The position numbers and the translations under genes were made by a program. From Thermogemmatispora sp042408965 (GTDB lineage: Bacteria; Chloroflexota; Ktedonobacteria; Ktedonobacterales; Ktedonobacteraceae), in assembly GCA_042408965.1 (NCBI GenBank), contig JBHOQN010000165.1, positions 1 to 64,000 on the forward strand: a stretch of 64,000 bases of DNA. Direction: 5' to 3'. The notes beneath the pieces are model-generated. The model saw nothing but the letters and a program-made list of their open reading frames with translations, had not been told where the DNA came from and did no database searches. Shown in pieces: positions 8,501 to 15,732 of the stretch (position 1 is its first letter; each line of letters opens with the position of its first letter).

Positions 8501-10061
8501 TCGCCTGCGCCACACGGCCCCCGGCGTGCCACTGATCTCACCACCGCCGCATCACGATATCTACAGCATCGAGGATCTGGCGCAGCTGATCTACGATCTG
8601 CGCCAGGTGAATCCCCGTGCGCGTATTGGTGTGAAGCTAGTATCCAGCGTTGGTGTGGGCACCATCGCGGCCGGTGTGGCCAAGGCTCATGCCAGCTATG
8701 TACACATCGCCGGCCATGATGGCGGCACGGGAGCCTCGCCCTTCCAGTCGATTAAGCACGCTGGCATTCCCTGGGAGCTGGGCCTGGCCGAGACGCAGCA
8801 GACTCTGGTACGCAATGGCCTGCGTGGCCGTGTCAGGCTGCGCGTCGATGGCGGCCTCAAGACGGGACGCGATGTGCTGATCGGGGCGCTGCTGGGCGCC
8901 GATGAGTTCGGCTTTGGCACCGCCATCGTGGTGGCGATCGGCTGCGATATGGCGCGCCAGTGCCATCTGAATACCTGTCCAACAGGCATAGCTACCCAGC
9001 GTGAGGAGCTGCGCGCCAAATTCACGGGCCGGCCACAGATGGTGGTCAACTACCTGACACTGGTGGCGCAGGAGGTACGCGAGCTGCTGGCGCAACTGGG
9101 CGTGCGCCGCCTGGACGAGATCATCGGACGGGCTGATCTGCTTCAGGGTCCCGAGGAGGCCCCGATCGACCTCTCGGCGATCCTGGCGACCCCGCCGGGT
9201 GGCTTCGTCGCCGCGGTCGCGCCGCCGCCCGGCTCGGAGGTGGCGGCTCAGATCCTCAGCGAGGCCGAGCAGGCCCTCAACGGCGAGCGCAGCGTCTTTA
9301 CGCAGCATCCCATTCAGAACGCCGACCGCACGGTGGGGGCCAGCCTGGCCGGAGAGATCGCGCGGCGCTATGGCAATGGCGGTCTGCCGGGTGTGAGCGT
9401 CACCTCCACCTTCCACGGCTCGGCAGGCCAGAGTTTCGGGGCGTTCTGTGTGCCCGGCATGCGCCTGATTCTCAACGGCGAGGCCAACAACTACGTTGGC
9501 AAGGGTATGACTGGGGGACAGATCGTCGTTATGCCGCCGCCAGGGGCGCGCTTCGCGGCCCATAAGAATATCATCATGGGCAATGCGGTGCTCTACGGCG
9601 CGACCGGTGGACAGCTCTTCGCCGCCGGCTGCGCTGGCGAGCGCTTCGCTGTGCGCAACAGTGGCGCGCTGGCGGTCGTGGAGGGTGTCGGTGCCCATGC
9701 CTGCGAATATATGACTGGCGGCATGGTGGTCGTGCTCGGCAGCACCGGTGTCAACTTCGGCGCCGGAATGTCTTCCGGCGTGGCCTACGTGCTCGATAGC
9801 GAGGGCGTCTTCCCGCCACATTGCAATACGGAGCTGGTCGATCTACAGCGTATCAGCGATCCCGATGAGGCCGAGGCCCTGCGCAAGGTGATACTGGCTC
9901 ATCGCCGCAAGACGCATAGCTGGCGCGCGGCCCAGATTCTGGCCGAGTGGGGCCATATGCAGCGCCTCTTCTGGCGGGTGGCTCCCCGCGAGCGCGTGCA
10001 GACGGCCTGCGATTTCCTGGGGTCCTACCCGGAGGAGAAACGCGACGCTGTAGGAAGCTAG
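5502..10061 (+). CDS. gltB: glutamate synthase large subunit (GOGAT alpha)
   Basis: A 1519-residue enzyme that moves the amide nitrogen of glutamine to 2-oxoglutarate, giving two glutamates. Domains in order: class II glutamine amidotransferase whose nucleophile is Cys22 (DACGTGF) after a 21-residue propeptide; a central linker domain; the FMN-binding TIM-barrel synthase domain from about 830 to 1190; the 3Fe-4S cysteines C1148, C1154 and C1159 (CDMARQC, CHLNTC); and the GXGXG beta-helix domain at the end. A GGAGG site precedes the ATG. No gltD (NADPH-oxidising small subunit) is adjacent or elsewhere in the window, so electrons may come from ferredoxin or from a gltD encoded elsewhere. The gene stands alone, convergent with an efflux pump gene. 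Confidence 0.96.
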   Translation: MQHHASDPAYPLYDARWEHDACGTGFIVQISGERSHMLVEMALEALARLTHRGAQDADAETGDGAGVMTQLPVSLLSEELQAQQITPPDPASLAVGMLFLPSHERAPQEYTRSRQVITQTLEELDLPLLLWRQPPLDEAVLGSQARATLPSISQILLARPDKLTPEQFDLLLYYARRLIERRLLEAGLNATYIVSLSRHTIVYKGLMAPDTLARFYLDLADPRYTSAFALFHQRYSTNTFPSWPLAQPFRMLAHNGEINTLLGNRNWMRAREQALSSPLWGERISALLPVIQDGGSDSAQLDNVLEFLTCSGRDLLQSMQMLIPPAWEQLPELDDARRAWCEYHAGQVEPWDGPAALAFSDGRIVGAALDRNGLRPARYVLTSQGLLILASEVGVIPCEAHEVVEKGRLGPGEMIAVDLSRGTVLRDEQIKVMLARRQPYGQWLEAHLKRLARQAQVVSSELCTTSDAETLFQRQMLFGVTNEDVELVLRAMVQNTKEPVWSMGDDTPLASLSLRSRSLADYFHQRFAQVTNPPIDPLREQIVMSLDCYLGRRESLLSESPLHAQLIHLETPLMTEAHLQTLRALEEEAFRSRTLSATFPLAEGSAALEAALTRLEREAVAAVEGGVSLLVLSDLAADLAHPPVPMVLAVGAVHQELIRRGLRTAVSLICETAAAWDIHQIALLLGYGAEAIVPALALDTVRALAGERHLEEVTPESAVERYLHVVEDGLRKVMARMGISTVRNIIGGGQFEIVGLEASLIERCFAGSPARPGSVGLEQIARQLIAHCQVLSEPASQAAQAPRAAAGRAAVATGHQRRKLPEAGYYRFRRDAEYHAFNPLVVRALQKAALSGDPEDYRHFTELVYQRPPTTIRDLLSFVPREPVPIEEVESVEAIRARFVVSAMSLGALSPEAHRTIAAAMNSIGGRNNTGEGGEDPDWYHELLDGQSVSSKIKQVASARFGVTTQYLVRAEELEIKMAQGSKPGEGGQLPPNKVTPFIARLRHTAPGVPLISPPPHHDIYSIEDLAQLIYDLRQVNPRARIGVKLVSSVGVGTIAAGVAKAHASYVHIAGHDGGTGASPFQSIKHAGIPWELGLAETQQTLVRNGLRGRVRLRVDGGLKTGRDVLIGALLGADEFGFGTAIVVAIGCDMARQCHLNTCPTGIATQREELRAKFTGRPQMVVNYLTLVAQEVRELLAQLGVRRLDEIIGRADLLQGPEEAPIDLSAILATPPGGFVAAVAPPPGSEVAAQILSEAEQALNGERSVFTQHPIQNADRTVGASLAGEIARRYGNGGLPGVSVTSTFHGSAGQSFGAFCVPGMRLILNGEANNYVGKGMTGGQIVVMPPPGARFAAHKNIIMGNAVLYGATGGQLFAAGCAGERFAVRNSGALAVVEGVGAHACEYMTGGMVVVLGSTGVNFGAGMSSGVAYVLDSEGVFPPHCNTELVDLQRISDPDEAEALRKVILAHRRKTHSWRAAQILAEWGHMQRLFWRVAPRERVQTACDFLGSYPEEKRDAVGS

Positions 10062-10100
10062 CGTCCTGGCCGGGGTGCCGATGCGCACAGCCTGCAGAAG

Positions 10101-10144
10101 GGAGGGTGGGGGCCGACGTCCGCGGACGAGTGCCTCCACCCTCC
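10101..10144. terminator. bidirectional terminator between gltB and MFS gene
   Basis: GGAGGGTGGGGGC (10101-10113) pairs with GCCTCCACCCTCC (10132-10144) over 13 bp with one wobble, in the 92-bp gap between two convergent genes. The tail TGTCTTGCTCT is moderately T-rich on the plus side. Confidence 0.6.
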
Positions 10145-10153
10145 TGTCTTGCT

Positions 10154-11842
10154 CTACCCAACGGCTGGCGGTGCCGCGTCGCTGGCTCCCCGCCAGGGAC
10201 GTGGTGTCCGCTCGCGGCGCAGAGGCAGCTCCTTGAGGAAAGAGACGCTGACCAGGCTGATGCCCATGATGATTGCGCTGAGCACGAAGGCGTTGTGGAG
10301 GCTGGAGGCGAGGCCGACCCGGACAGCGCTCAGGAGGGCTGCGTAGGCCTGGGTTCCCTGGGGACCGTAGGCCCGGAAGGCCGCCTGGATGCGTGCGAGG
10401 GTGTCGCCTGGTGCGAGCAGCACCAGGGGATTGTCGAAGACGCTGAGGAGGCGCGCCGGAATGGCCTGGCGAAGGGCCGGCGGCAGAGCTGCGTGAAACG
10501 CCGGCACGTAGGAGCTGGTGACGATGCTGCCCAGCACGGCAACGCTGATCGTTCCTCCCAGTTGGCGAAAAAACGCCAGCGCCGCCGTCGCCTGGCCGAG
10601 GCTCTCCGGCAGGGCGTTCTGCACCGCCGTGGTATAAACCGCCTGTCCCACCCCCATGCCGAAGCCGAGCACCAGCATAGCGATCAACATGTCTGACCAC
10701 TGGGCATGCACATCCAGGCGTACCAGCAGCAGCGACCCGCCGCTGGCGATCAGCGCCCCTCCGAGCGCCAGCCACTTATAGTGTCCCGTCAGTGAGAGTA
10801 GCAGCCCGCAGAGCACGGCCCCCATGATCGCCGCCAGCGCCAGGGGGATGATGACCAGTCCGCTGCTGGTTGCCGAGATCCCGATGACTCCCTGAATGAA
10901 GAGCGGAATGAAGTACGCGCTGCCCATCAAGGCCATGTTGAGAGTGACCGTTACCAGCGAGGCGACGCCGAAAACGCGCCAGCTCGCCACGAAGAGGCTC
11001 GGCTGAACGATGGGCTCTCTGCCCTGGCGCTCCTGGTAGATGGCGTAGACCACCAGAAGCGAGAGGACGACCATAGCCACGGCGAACAGGGCGCTGATCT
11101 GTGCAGAGAGCCAGGAGTACTCGCTGCCGCCCCAGGAGAAGGCCAGTAACAACGGCACCGTGCCCAGGACCAGCAGGCCGGCTCCGCCATAGTCGATGAA
11201 GACCTTCCCCGCTGCTGTGCGAAGCCTGGGCATGAAGATGAACAGGACCAGCAGGGCCAGCAGCCCTATCGGAATATTGACGTAGAAGATCGCGCGCCAC
11301 GAGAAATGGTCCGTCAGCCAGCCTCCGGCCAGCGGGCCAATGATCGAGGCTAGCGCGTAGACGCTCCCTGTAACCCCCAGCCATTTGCCGCGCTGGCGCG
11401 GTGGGAAGAGGTCGCCCACCACGGCCGAGGCGATAGGCTGCAGGCCGCCAGCCCCGATGCCCTGCAAGGCCCGAAAGACGATCAGTTCGTTCAGCGAGCG
11501 CGCCTGACCGCTGAGAGCGGAGCCGAGCAGGAAGAGCACGATGCTGAAGAGCAAGATCGGCTTGCGTCCTAGCAGATCCGAGATCTTGCCATAGATGGGG
11601 ATCGTCACTGTTGAGGTCAGCAGGTAGACGGTCCCCACCCAGGAGAGGTTGTTGAAGCCCTGGAGATCGGCGACAATGCGCGGCAGGGCTGTGGCGACGA
11701 TGGTCTGATCGAGCGTGGCGAGAAAGAGAACCAGCATCACGCTGATCACCGTCGCCAGGGTCTGCTCTCGACTGAGGACGGGCTGCTCGTCCGGTTCCTC
11801 TGCTGCAGTGGTCAGTGGTCTGGACTCCTGGTCTGCTTGCAT
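10154..11842 (-). CDS. MFS multidrug efflux transporter, DHA2 (EmrB/QacA) type
   Basis: A 562-residue transporter with about 14 membrane segments, the count typical of drug:H+ antiporter family 2. Signature motifs are visible: LDQTIVATALPRI in helix 1 (motif D1), GKISDLLGRKP in loop 2-3 (motif A), and the glycine-rich stretch ending ASIIGPLAGGWL in helix 5 (motif C). It should export toxic organic compounds using the proton gradient. AGGAGA lies 8 nt before the ATG. It follows the TetR gene on the same strand with a 148-bp gap, so it is the probable target of that repressor, either by read-through or from its own promoter. The final 25 residues are basic and cytoplasmic. Confidence 0.9.
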   Translation of the reverse strand: MQADQESRPLTTAAEEPDEQPVLSREQTLATVISVMLVLFLATLDQTIVATALPRIVADLQGFNNLSWVGTVYLLTSTVTIPIYGKISDLLGRKPILLFSIVLFLLGSALSGQARSLNELIVFRALQGIGAGGLQPIASAVVGDLFPPRQRGKWLGVTGSVYALASIIGPLAGGWLTDHFSWRAIFYVNIPIGLLALLVLFIFMPRLRTAAGKVFIDYGGAGLLVLGTVPLLLAFSWGGSEYSWLSAQISALFAVAMVVLSLLVVYAIYQERQGREPIVQPSLFVASWRVFGVASLVTVTLNMALMGSAYFIPLFIQGVIGISATSSGLVIIPLALAAIMGAVLCGLLLSLTGHYKWLALGGALIASGGSLLLVRLDVHAQWSDMLIAMLVLGFGMGVGQAVYTTAVQNALPESLGQATAALAFFRQLGGTISVAVLGSIVTSSYVPAFHAALPPALRQAIPARLLSVFDNPLVLLAPGDTLARIQAAFRAYGPQGTQAYAALLSAVRVGLASSLHNAFVLSAIIMGISLVSVSFLKELPLRRERTPRPWRGASDAAPPAVG

Positions 11843-11990
11843 CTCTGGTCTCCTGTTCTGGTTTGCTGGCTGTCTCAGGACAGCATGACATCAGGATATA
11901 CGGACATCATTGAGAGTTTCCTCAAAACACAGTGTGAGGTGCAGGCTGGTCATCTCACCGGCTCAGGCTGGCCTGGTCCGCTGCTGGTGC

Positions 11991-12587
11991 TCAGGGCTTG
12001 AGGATGCGCAACATGCTGTCGATAGAGGGCCGGACATCGCGCTCGTCCATGAACCAGACGCTCACTGCCAGCCCCTGAATGAGCGCGCCGTAGAGCAGTG
12101 TCAGCTCATCGGGGTCGCCTGCAACGATCTCGCCGCGCTCCTGACCCTCGGCGATCAGACGCCGGAACAGAGCCTGGGCCTTCCTGGCGTGGTCCTGTGC
12201 CAGGGCGCGGAGGTCGGCGGGGACAGCTTCGCTGGTGAGAGTGAGCAGGATGACATGTGCATGGGCGGGTCGACGCTGCATACCCTCCCACATCTGACTG
12301 GTGATGCGAGACAGCTTTTCCCAGGGCGTTCCTGGTCCTTCCACGACTGCCTGCAGCAGATCGATGACCGAGGCATGCAACGTCCGCTCGATAAGCGCCC
12401 TGAATAGCTCCTCTTTACTGGCGAAGTAGCGGTAGATCAGACCCTGGCTGATGCCTCCAGCTTCCGCGATATCGCTGATGCGTGTCTCTGCCAGGCCCTT
12501 GCGAGCGAAGACCTCCGCTGCAATGTTCAAAATCTGACGCTGGCGCTCGTCGCGGATCTGGCGATTCGCTTCCTCTGTGCGGGGCAT
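11991..12587 (-). CDS. TetR-family transcriptional regulator
   Basis: A 198-residue repressor. The N-terminal 65 residues carry the TetR helix-turn-helix (ILNIAAEVFARKGLAETRISDIAEAGGISQGLIYRYFASKEEL), and the remaining all-helical part would bind an inducer and dimerise. GAGGGAGAG precedes the ATG. The gene is read first, then the drug exporter 148 bp downstream, a common repressor/pump arrangement. Its own promoter overlaps an operator-like dyad (see below), so autoregulation is very likely. The ligand is unknown; pump type suggests a hydrophobic or cationic drug. Confidence 0.9.
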   Translation of the reverse strand: MPRTEEANRQIRDERQRQILNIAAEVFARKGLAETRISDIAEAGGISQGLIYRYFASKEELFRALIERTLHASVIDLLQAVVEGPGTPWEKLSRITSQMWEGMQRRPAHAHVILLTLTSEAVPADLRALAQDHARKAQALFRRLIAEGQERGEIVAGDPDELTLLYGALIQGLAVSVWFMDERDVRPSIDSMLRILKP

Positions 12588-12620
12588 CTCTCCCTCGACT
12601 TTCTGTGGTTCTCCCGTTTT

Positions 12621-12642
12621 TGAATGAATGTTTATTCATCCA
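12621..12642. promoter_or_regulatory. TetR-like operator dyad
   Basis: A 22-nt dyad centred on ATGAAT (12624-12629) and ATTCAT (12634-12639), with further symmetric T-A and G-C pairs at its ends and one mismatch. The size and the ATGAAT/ATTCAT form match many TetR-family operators. It lies just downstream of the -10 on the minus strand, where a bound repressor would block initiation. Confidence 0.65.
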
Positions 12643-12651
12643 TCTTTGCTT

Positions 12652-12680
12652 AGTATAGTCACTGTCCTGAGGATTGTCAA
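12652..12680 (-). promoter_or_regulatory. consensus promoter of the TetR gene
   Basis: On the minus strand TTGACA (complement of 12675-12680) and TATACT (complement of 12652-12657) are separated by exactly 17 nt, near-ideal for the housekeeping sigma factor. Predicted initiation near 12645 places the operator dyad across the first transcribed bases; the coding start follows at 12587. Confidence 0.75.
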
Positions 12681-12821
12681 GGGCTGGCCTGGCCGAGGGT
12701 GTAGCGTTAGGGAGATCAGGCCGGTGAGGTGCTGGGCTGAGGAGAGCCGGACAGTGGATGCGCTTCCGGCCCTCCTGGCCTGATAGGGGGAGAGCAAGGA
12801 GGGGACGCCGGGCGGGACAGG

Positions 12822-14189
12822 TCAGGAGCAGGCATCGAGAGTCTCGGCAGGCTGGTCCGGGTAGATCACCTCAAGCTGGGCGCCCAGGGTACGCAATTTA
12901 GCATCCAGGTGCTCGTAGCCGCGTTCGATATGTTCCACGCCGTGGACCTCCGAGGTGCCGTCGGCACAGAGGGCAGCCAGGATATACGAGCAGCCAGCAC
13001 GGATATCGGGGATATCCAGGCGTGTAGCACTCAGAGGAGTGGGACCACGGACCACACAGCTATGCAGGTACTGCTTTTCACGGAAGCGGCAGGGCACCTC
13101 ACCCAGGCACTTTGTATAGAGGCCGATGTGGGCGCCCATCGTCTTAAGGGCATGCGTATAGCCAAAGCGGTCCTCATAGATCGTTTCATGGACCACCGAG
13201 ATCCCATCCGCCTGAGTCAGCAGGATAGTGAAGGGCTGCTGCCAGTCGGTCATAAAGCCGGGATGGACATCAGTCTCCAGGGCAATCGGAGGAGGAGGCT
13301 GCTCATCGCCGATGAAGCGGATGCCCTCATCATCCACATCAAAGCGCAGGCCCATCTTCGAGAGCGTATTCAGGAAGGTCAGCAGCGTATCCTGTTGAGC
13401 GCCGCGCAGATAGATATCGCCGCGCGTCAAGTAGGCAGCGATCGCCAGAGAGACCGCCTCATTGCGGTCACTGAGCAAAGTGTGGCGAGCGCCACGCAGG
13501 CGTTGCACGCCCTCGATAACGATGCGCCGGTCCACTTTCTGCTCGATGATCGCCCCCATCTTCTGAAGAAACTTGATCAGGTCGATGATCTCTGGCTCCA
13601 GGGCTGCGTTCTCGATGATAGTCACACCCTGTGCCAGAGAGGCCGTGATCAAGAAATTCTCCGTAGCCATCACACTGGGGAACGGCAGATGAATGGTAGC
13701 GCCGTGCAGGCCGCGAGGGGCGCTCATATAGTAGCGCCCCCCCAGTTCCAGAATACTGGCCCCCATCAATTGCAGGCCATTCAGATGGAAATCGATGGGG
13801 CGCGCCCCGATGCGATCGCCGCCGGGCAGAGGGATATTCGCCTCGCCGCAGCGGTGCAGGAGCGGTCCAACCGCCAGAATAGCCATACGATTCAGGCCAC
13901 CAATCGTACTGGAAACCGTCGTCGAGTGGATCGCCGCCGTTCTGATCGAGAGCGTATGCTCCTGCTCATTCAGCGAGACCTCGGCGCCCATATCCTGACA
14001 GAGGCTCAGGGTCAGGTAGAGATCGCCGATGAGGGGCACGTTGCGCAACGTACAGGGTTCCTCAGTCAGCAGGGAAGCGATCGTCATCTTCGTGACAGCG
14101 TTCTTCGCGCCGCTGACAGTGACCTCACCGTGGAGAGGTGTACCACCACGGATGAGGTAGAAAGGAGAAGCTTTCGCGGTGTCCTTCAT
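12822..14189 (-). CDS. murA: UDP-N-acetylglucosamine 1-carboxyvinyltransferase (MurA), Asp-type
   Basis: A 455-residue EPSP-synthase-fold enzyme that transfers enolpyruvate from PEP to UDP-GlcNAc, the first committed step of peptidoglycan synthesis in the cytosol. Visible: the Lys29-Asn30 pair (GAKN), the substrate loop LPGGDRIGARP with Asp125 where most MurA have Cys115, the catalytic Asp in GFMTDWQQPF, and Arg in DIRAGCSYIL. Asp at the loop position occurs in mycobacterial and chlamydial MurA and makes the enzyme insensitive to fosfomycin, so intrinsic resistance is expected. The start at 14189 is set by a 4-nt ATGA overlap with the stop of the FAD oxidoreductase upstream; an in-frame ATG at 14240 would overlap far more. 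Confidence 0.9.
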   Translation of the reverse strand: MKDTAKASPFYLIRGGTPLHGEVTVSGAKNAVTKMTIASLLTEEPCTLRNVPLIGDLYLTLSLCQDMGAEVSLNEQEHTLSIRTAAIHSTTVSSTIGGLNRMAILAVGPLLHRCGEANIPLPGGDRIGARPIDFHLNGLQLMGASILELGGRYYMSAPRGLHGATIHLPFPSVMATENFLITASLAQGVTIIENAALEPEIIDLIKFLQKMGAIIEQKVDRRIVIEGVQRLRGARHTLLSDRNEAVSLAIAAYLTRGDIYLRGAQQDTLLTFLNTLSKMGLRFDVDDEGIRFIGDEQPPPPIALETDVHPGFMTDWQQPFTILLTQADGISVVHETIYEDRFGYTHALKTMGAHIGLYTKCLGEVPCRFREKQYLHSCVVRGPTPLSATRLDIPDIRAGCSYILAALCADGTSEVHGVEHIERGYEHLDAKLRTLGAQLEVIYPDQPAETLDACS

Positions 14190-15709
14190 GTCTGCTGTGG
14201 TCTCCTTACCTGCTTGCGGGCATTCCCAGGAGCCGCCCATAACCAGCGTAATGCGTTCAGGCGAGACGGAGGGCGTTCGAGATAGCCGCCAGCCCTACGA
14301 GGCGCAGACGCTGAGCGGAGGCGAGGCGCTCCTGGCGGGCCGAGCGCCTCACCACGCTCGATAGCATCCAGCAGATCGAGCACGTAATTGACGCTCTGGG
14401 CGACGCCCTCGACCATCAGGTAGCCACTGGGCTTCACGGCATCACCAACCAGGAACAGGCCCTGCAAGGGCGTGACGGGAGTGATATCCGCCCCCTGGGT
14501 GATACGATTCACAGGCCATTCGCCGCGGTAGGTACTCATCGTCAGGACGCGGCAGTGCTGCTCAAACGCCTCACCGAAGAGCAGGCGTAGATCCGCCAGA
14601 GCCAGCGCTTTCTCCTCTTCGAGGCGCTCGCTCTGGATGACCTGGTGAGTGATGAGCAGATGTTTGCCCGGCGGGGCCAGACGCGGATCACAGTTCGTTG
14701 GCTGCACGATCCCAGCAATGCGCTGTGTATCCAGGCAGTACATAATGCCGCGGTGAGGAATCAGCGAGACATCGCTCAGCAGGTGCACCTTCAGTCCCAC
14801 CGCCTCGCGATAGGGAGAAGCGCCGGGCTGCTCAGCCCCCTCCTCGGCGCTGGTGCTCTGCCCTTGCTTGAGTACCTCGGCCTGCCTGATCTGGTGGCCC
14901 TCGATGAGAGCCTGCGTAGCGCGCGGACCAACATCGCTGATCACCAGAGGAGCACGCAGCAGAAGCTCCTCATCACTCCTTTTGGCACGCGCGCGCACAC
15001 CCGTCACCCGTCCCTGGGCGTGCATGATCTGCACGACCTCGTGAGCCAGGAGCAGCTCAGCTCCGCGCTCACGCAGGCGGCGCTCCAGTTCCAGGGTCAG
15101 CGCACCGCACCCACCCTCAAGGATGCCAGGTGCGCCATAGCTGAACATATTTTTGGTGGTAGCGATTACCTCAGCCGTAGAGACCTGATGCAGTTCGAGG
15201 CTCAACGCGAAGCGCGCGATGCACTCGAAGAAGGCCACCAGTTCGCGATTGCGCTGGACGTCGATGTGGCGTTCCAGCCAGGCGCTGAAGGGCAGATCCC
15301 GTTCCTCCTGAGGCAGCGGTCGCAAAAACATCAGGTAGCCCAGGCGCAGAAACCAGAAGGACTGGCGCGGTCCCAGGAACTTGAAGACCCCCAGCAGGCC
15401 GCGGGCGCGTACCTGCCGTCCGTGGACATGGAACGAGCCAAAGACGTCCGCATCCAGCAGCCGATGGGGGATATGCAGGCGCCGGAGCATACGAGCCAGC
15501 ACCCCGCTGCTGCCAAAGGGGACCATATGCACGGCCCCGGTGCTGATCTGGACGCCCTGGAAGGACTTCGCCGTAAAGCGTCCGCCGCAGTGCGTCAGGC
15601 GCTCCAGCACGGCCACCCGCTTCCCCCGCTGCAGCAACTGCGCAGCGCTGAGCAGCCCCCCCAGGCCGGCGCCGACAACGATCGCGTCGTAATCAGATTC
15701 CCGTAACAT
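14186..15709 (-). CDS. FAD-dependent oxidoreductase, phytoene desaturase (CrtI)-like
   Basis: A 507-residue flavoprotein. The N-terminus holds the dinucleotide-binding motif VVGAGLGGLLSAAQLLQRG followed by VLERLTHCGGRF, and the C-terminus has GLFLVGDAVKPSGYLMVEGVAQSV, the FAD-contacting end seen in CrtI-like desaturases and related amine oxidases. The middle is poorly conserved, so the substrate is unknown; carotenoid-type desaturation or isomerisation is possible, but no crtB or other carotenoid gene is nearby. It is translationally coupled to murA (4-nt overlap) and starts 24 bp after the FHA gene, so the three form an operon. A TTG codon directly before the chosen ATG is an alternative start. 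Confidence 0.75.
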   Translation of the reverse strand: MLRESDYDAIVVGAGLGGLLSAAQLLQRGKRVAVLERLTHCGGRFTAKSFQGVQISTGAVHMVPFGSSGVLARMLRRLHIPHRLLDADVFGSFHVHGRQVRARGLLGVFKFLGPRQSFWFLRLGYLMFLRPLPQEERDLPFSAWLERHIDVQRNRELVAFFECIARFALSLELHQVSTAEVIATTKNMFSYGAPGILEGGCGALTLELERRLRERGAELLLAHEVVQIMHAQGRVTGVRARAKRSDEELLLRAPLVISDVGPRATQALIEGHQIRQAEVLKQGQSTSAEEGAEQPGASPYREAVGLKVHLLSDVSLIPHRGIMYCLDTQRIAGIVQPTNCDPRLAPPGKHLLITHQVIQSERLEEEKALALADLRLLFGEAFEQHCRVLTMSTYRGEWPVNRITQGADITPVTPLQGLFLVGDAVKPSGYLMVEGVAQSVNYVLDLLDAIERGEALGPPGAPRLRSASAPRRAGGYLERPPSRLNALRWLWAAPGNARKQVRRPQQT

Positions 15710-15732
15710 CAAGGTTCAAAGATCGCGTCAGT

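Noticed and set aside
8637..9821. 394-codon open frame antisense to gltB
   Set aside because: It is the reverse-strand shadow of a highly conserved domain. The frame has a His/Arg/Gly-rich, non-protein-like composition and no ribosome site. High GC makes such frames common.
12909..14285. 458-codon open frame antisense to murA
   Set aside because: Complete overlap with murA, which has all its motifs. The antisense translation shows no domain and no ribosome site.
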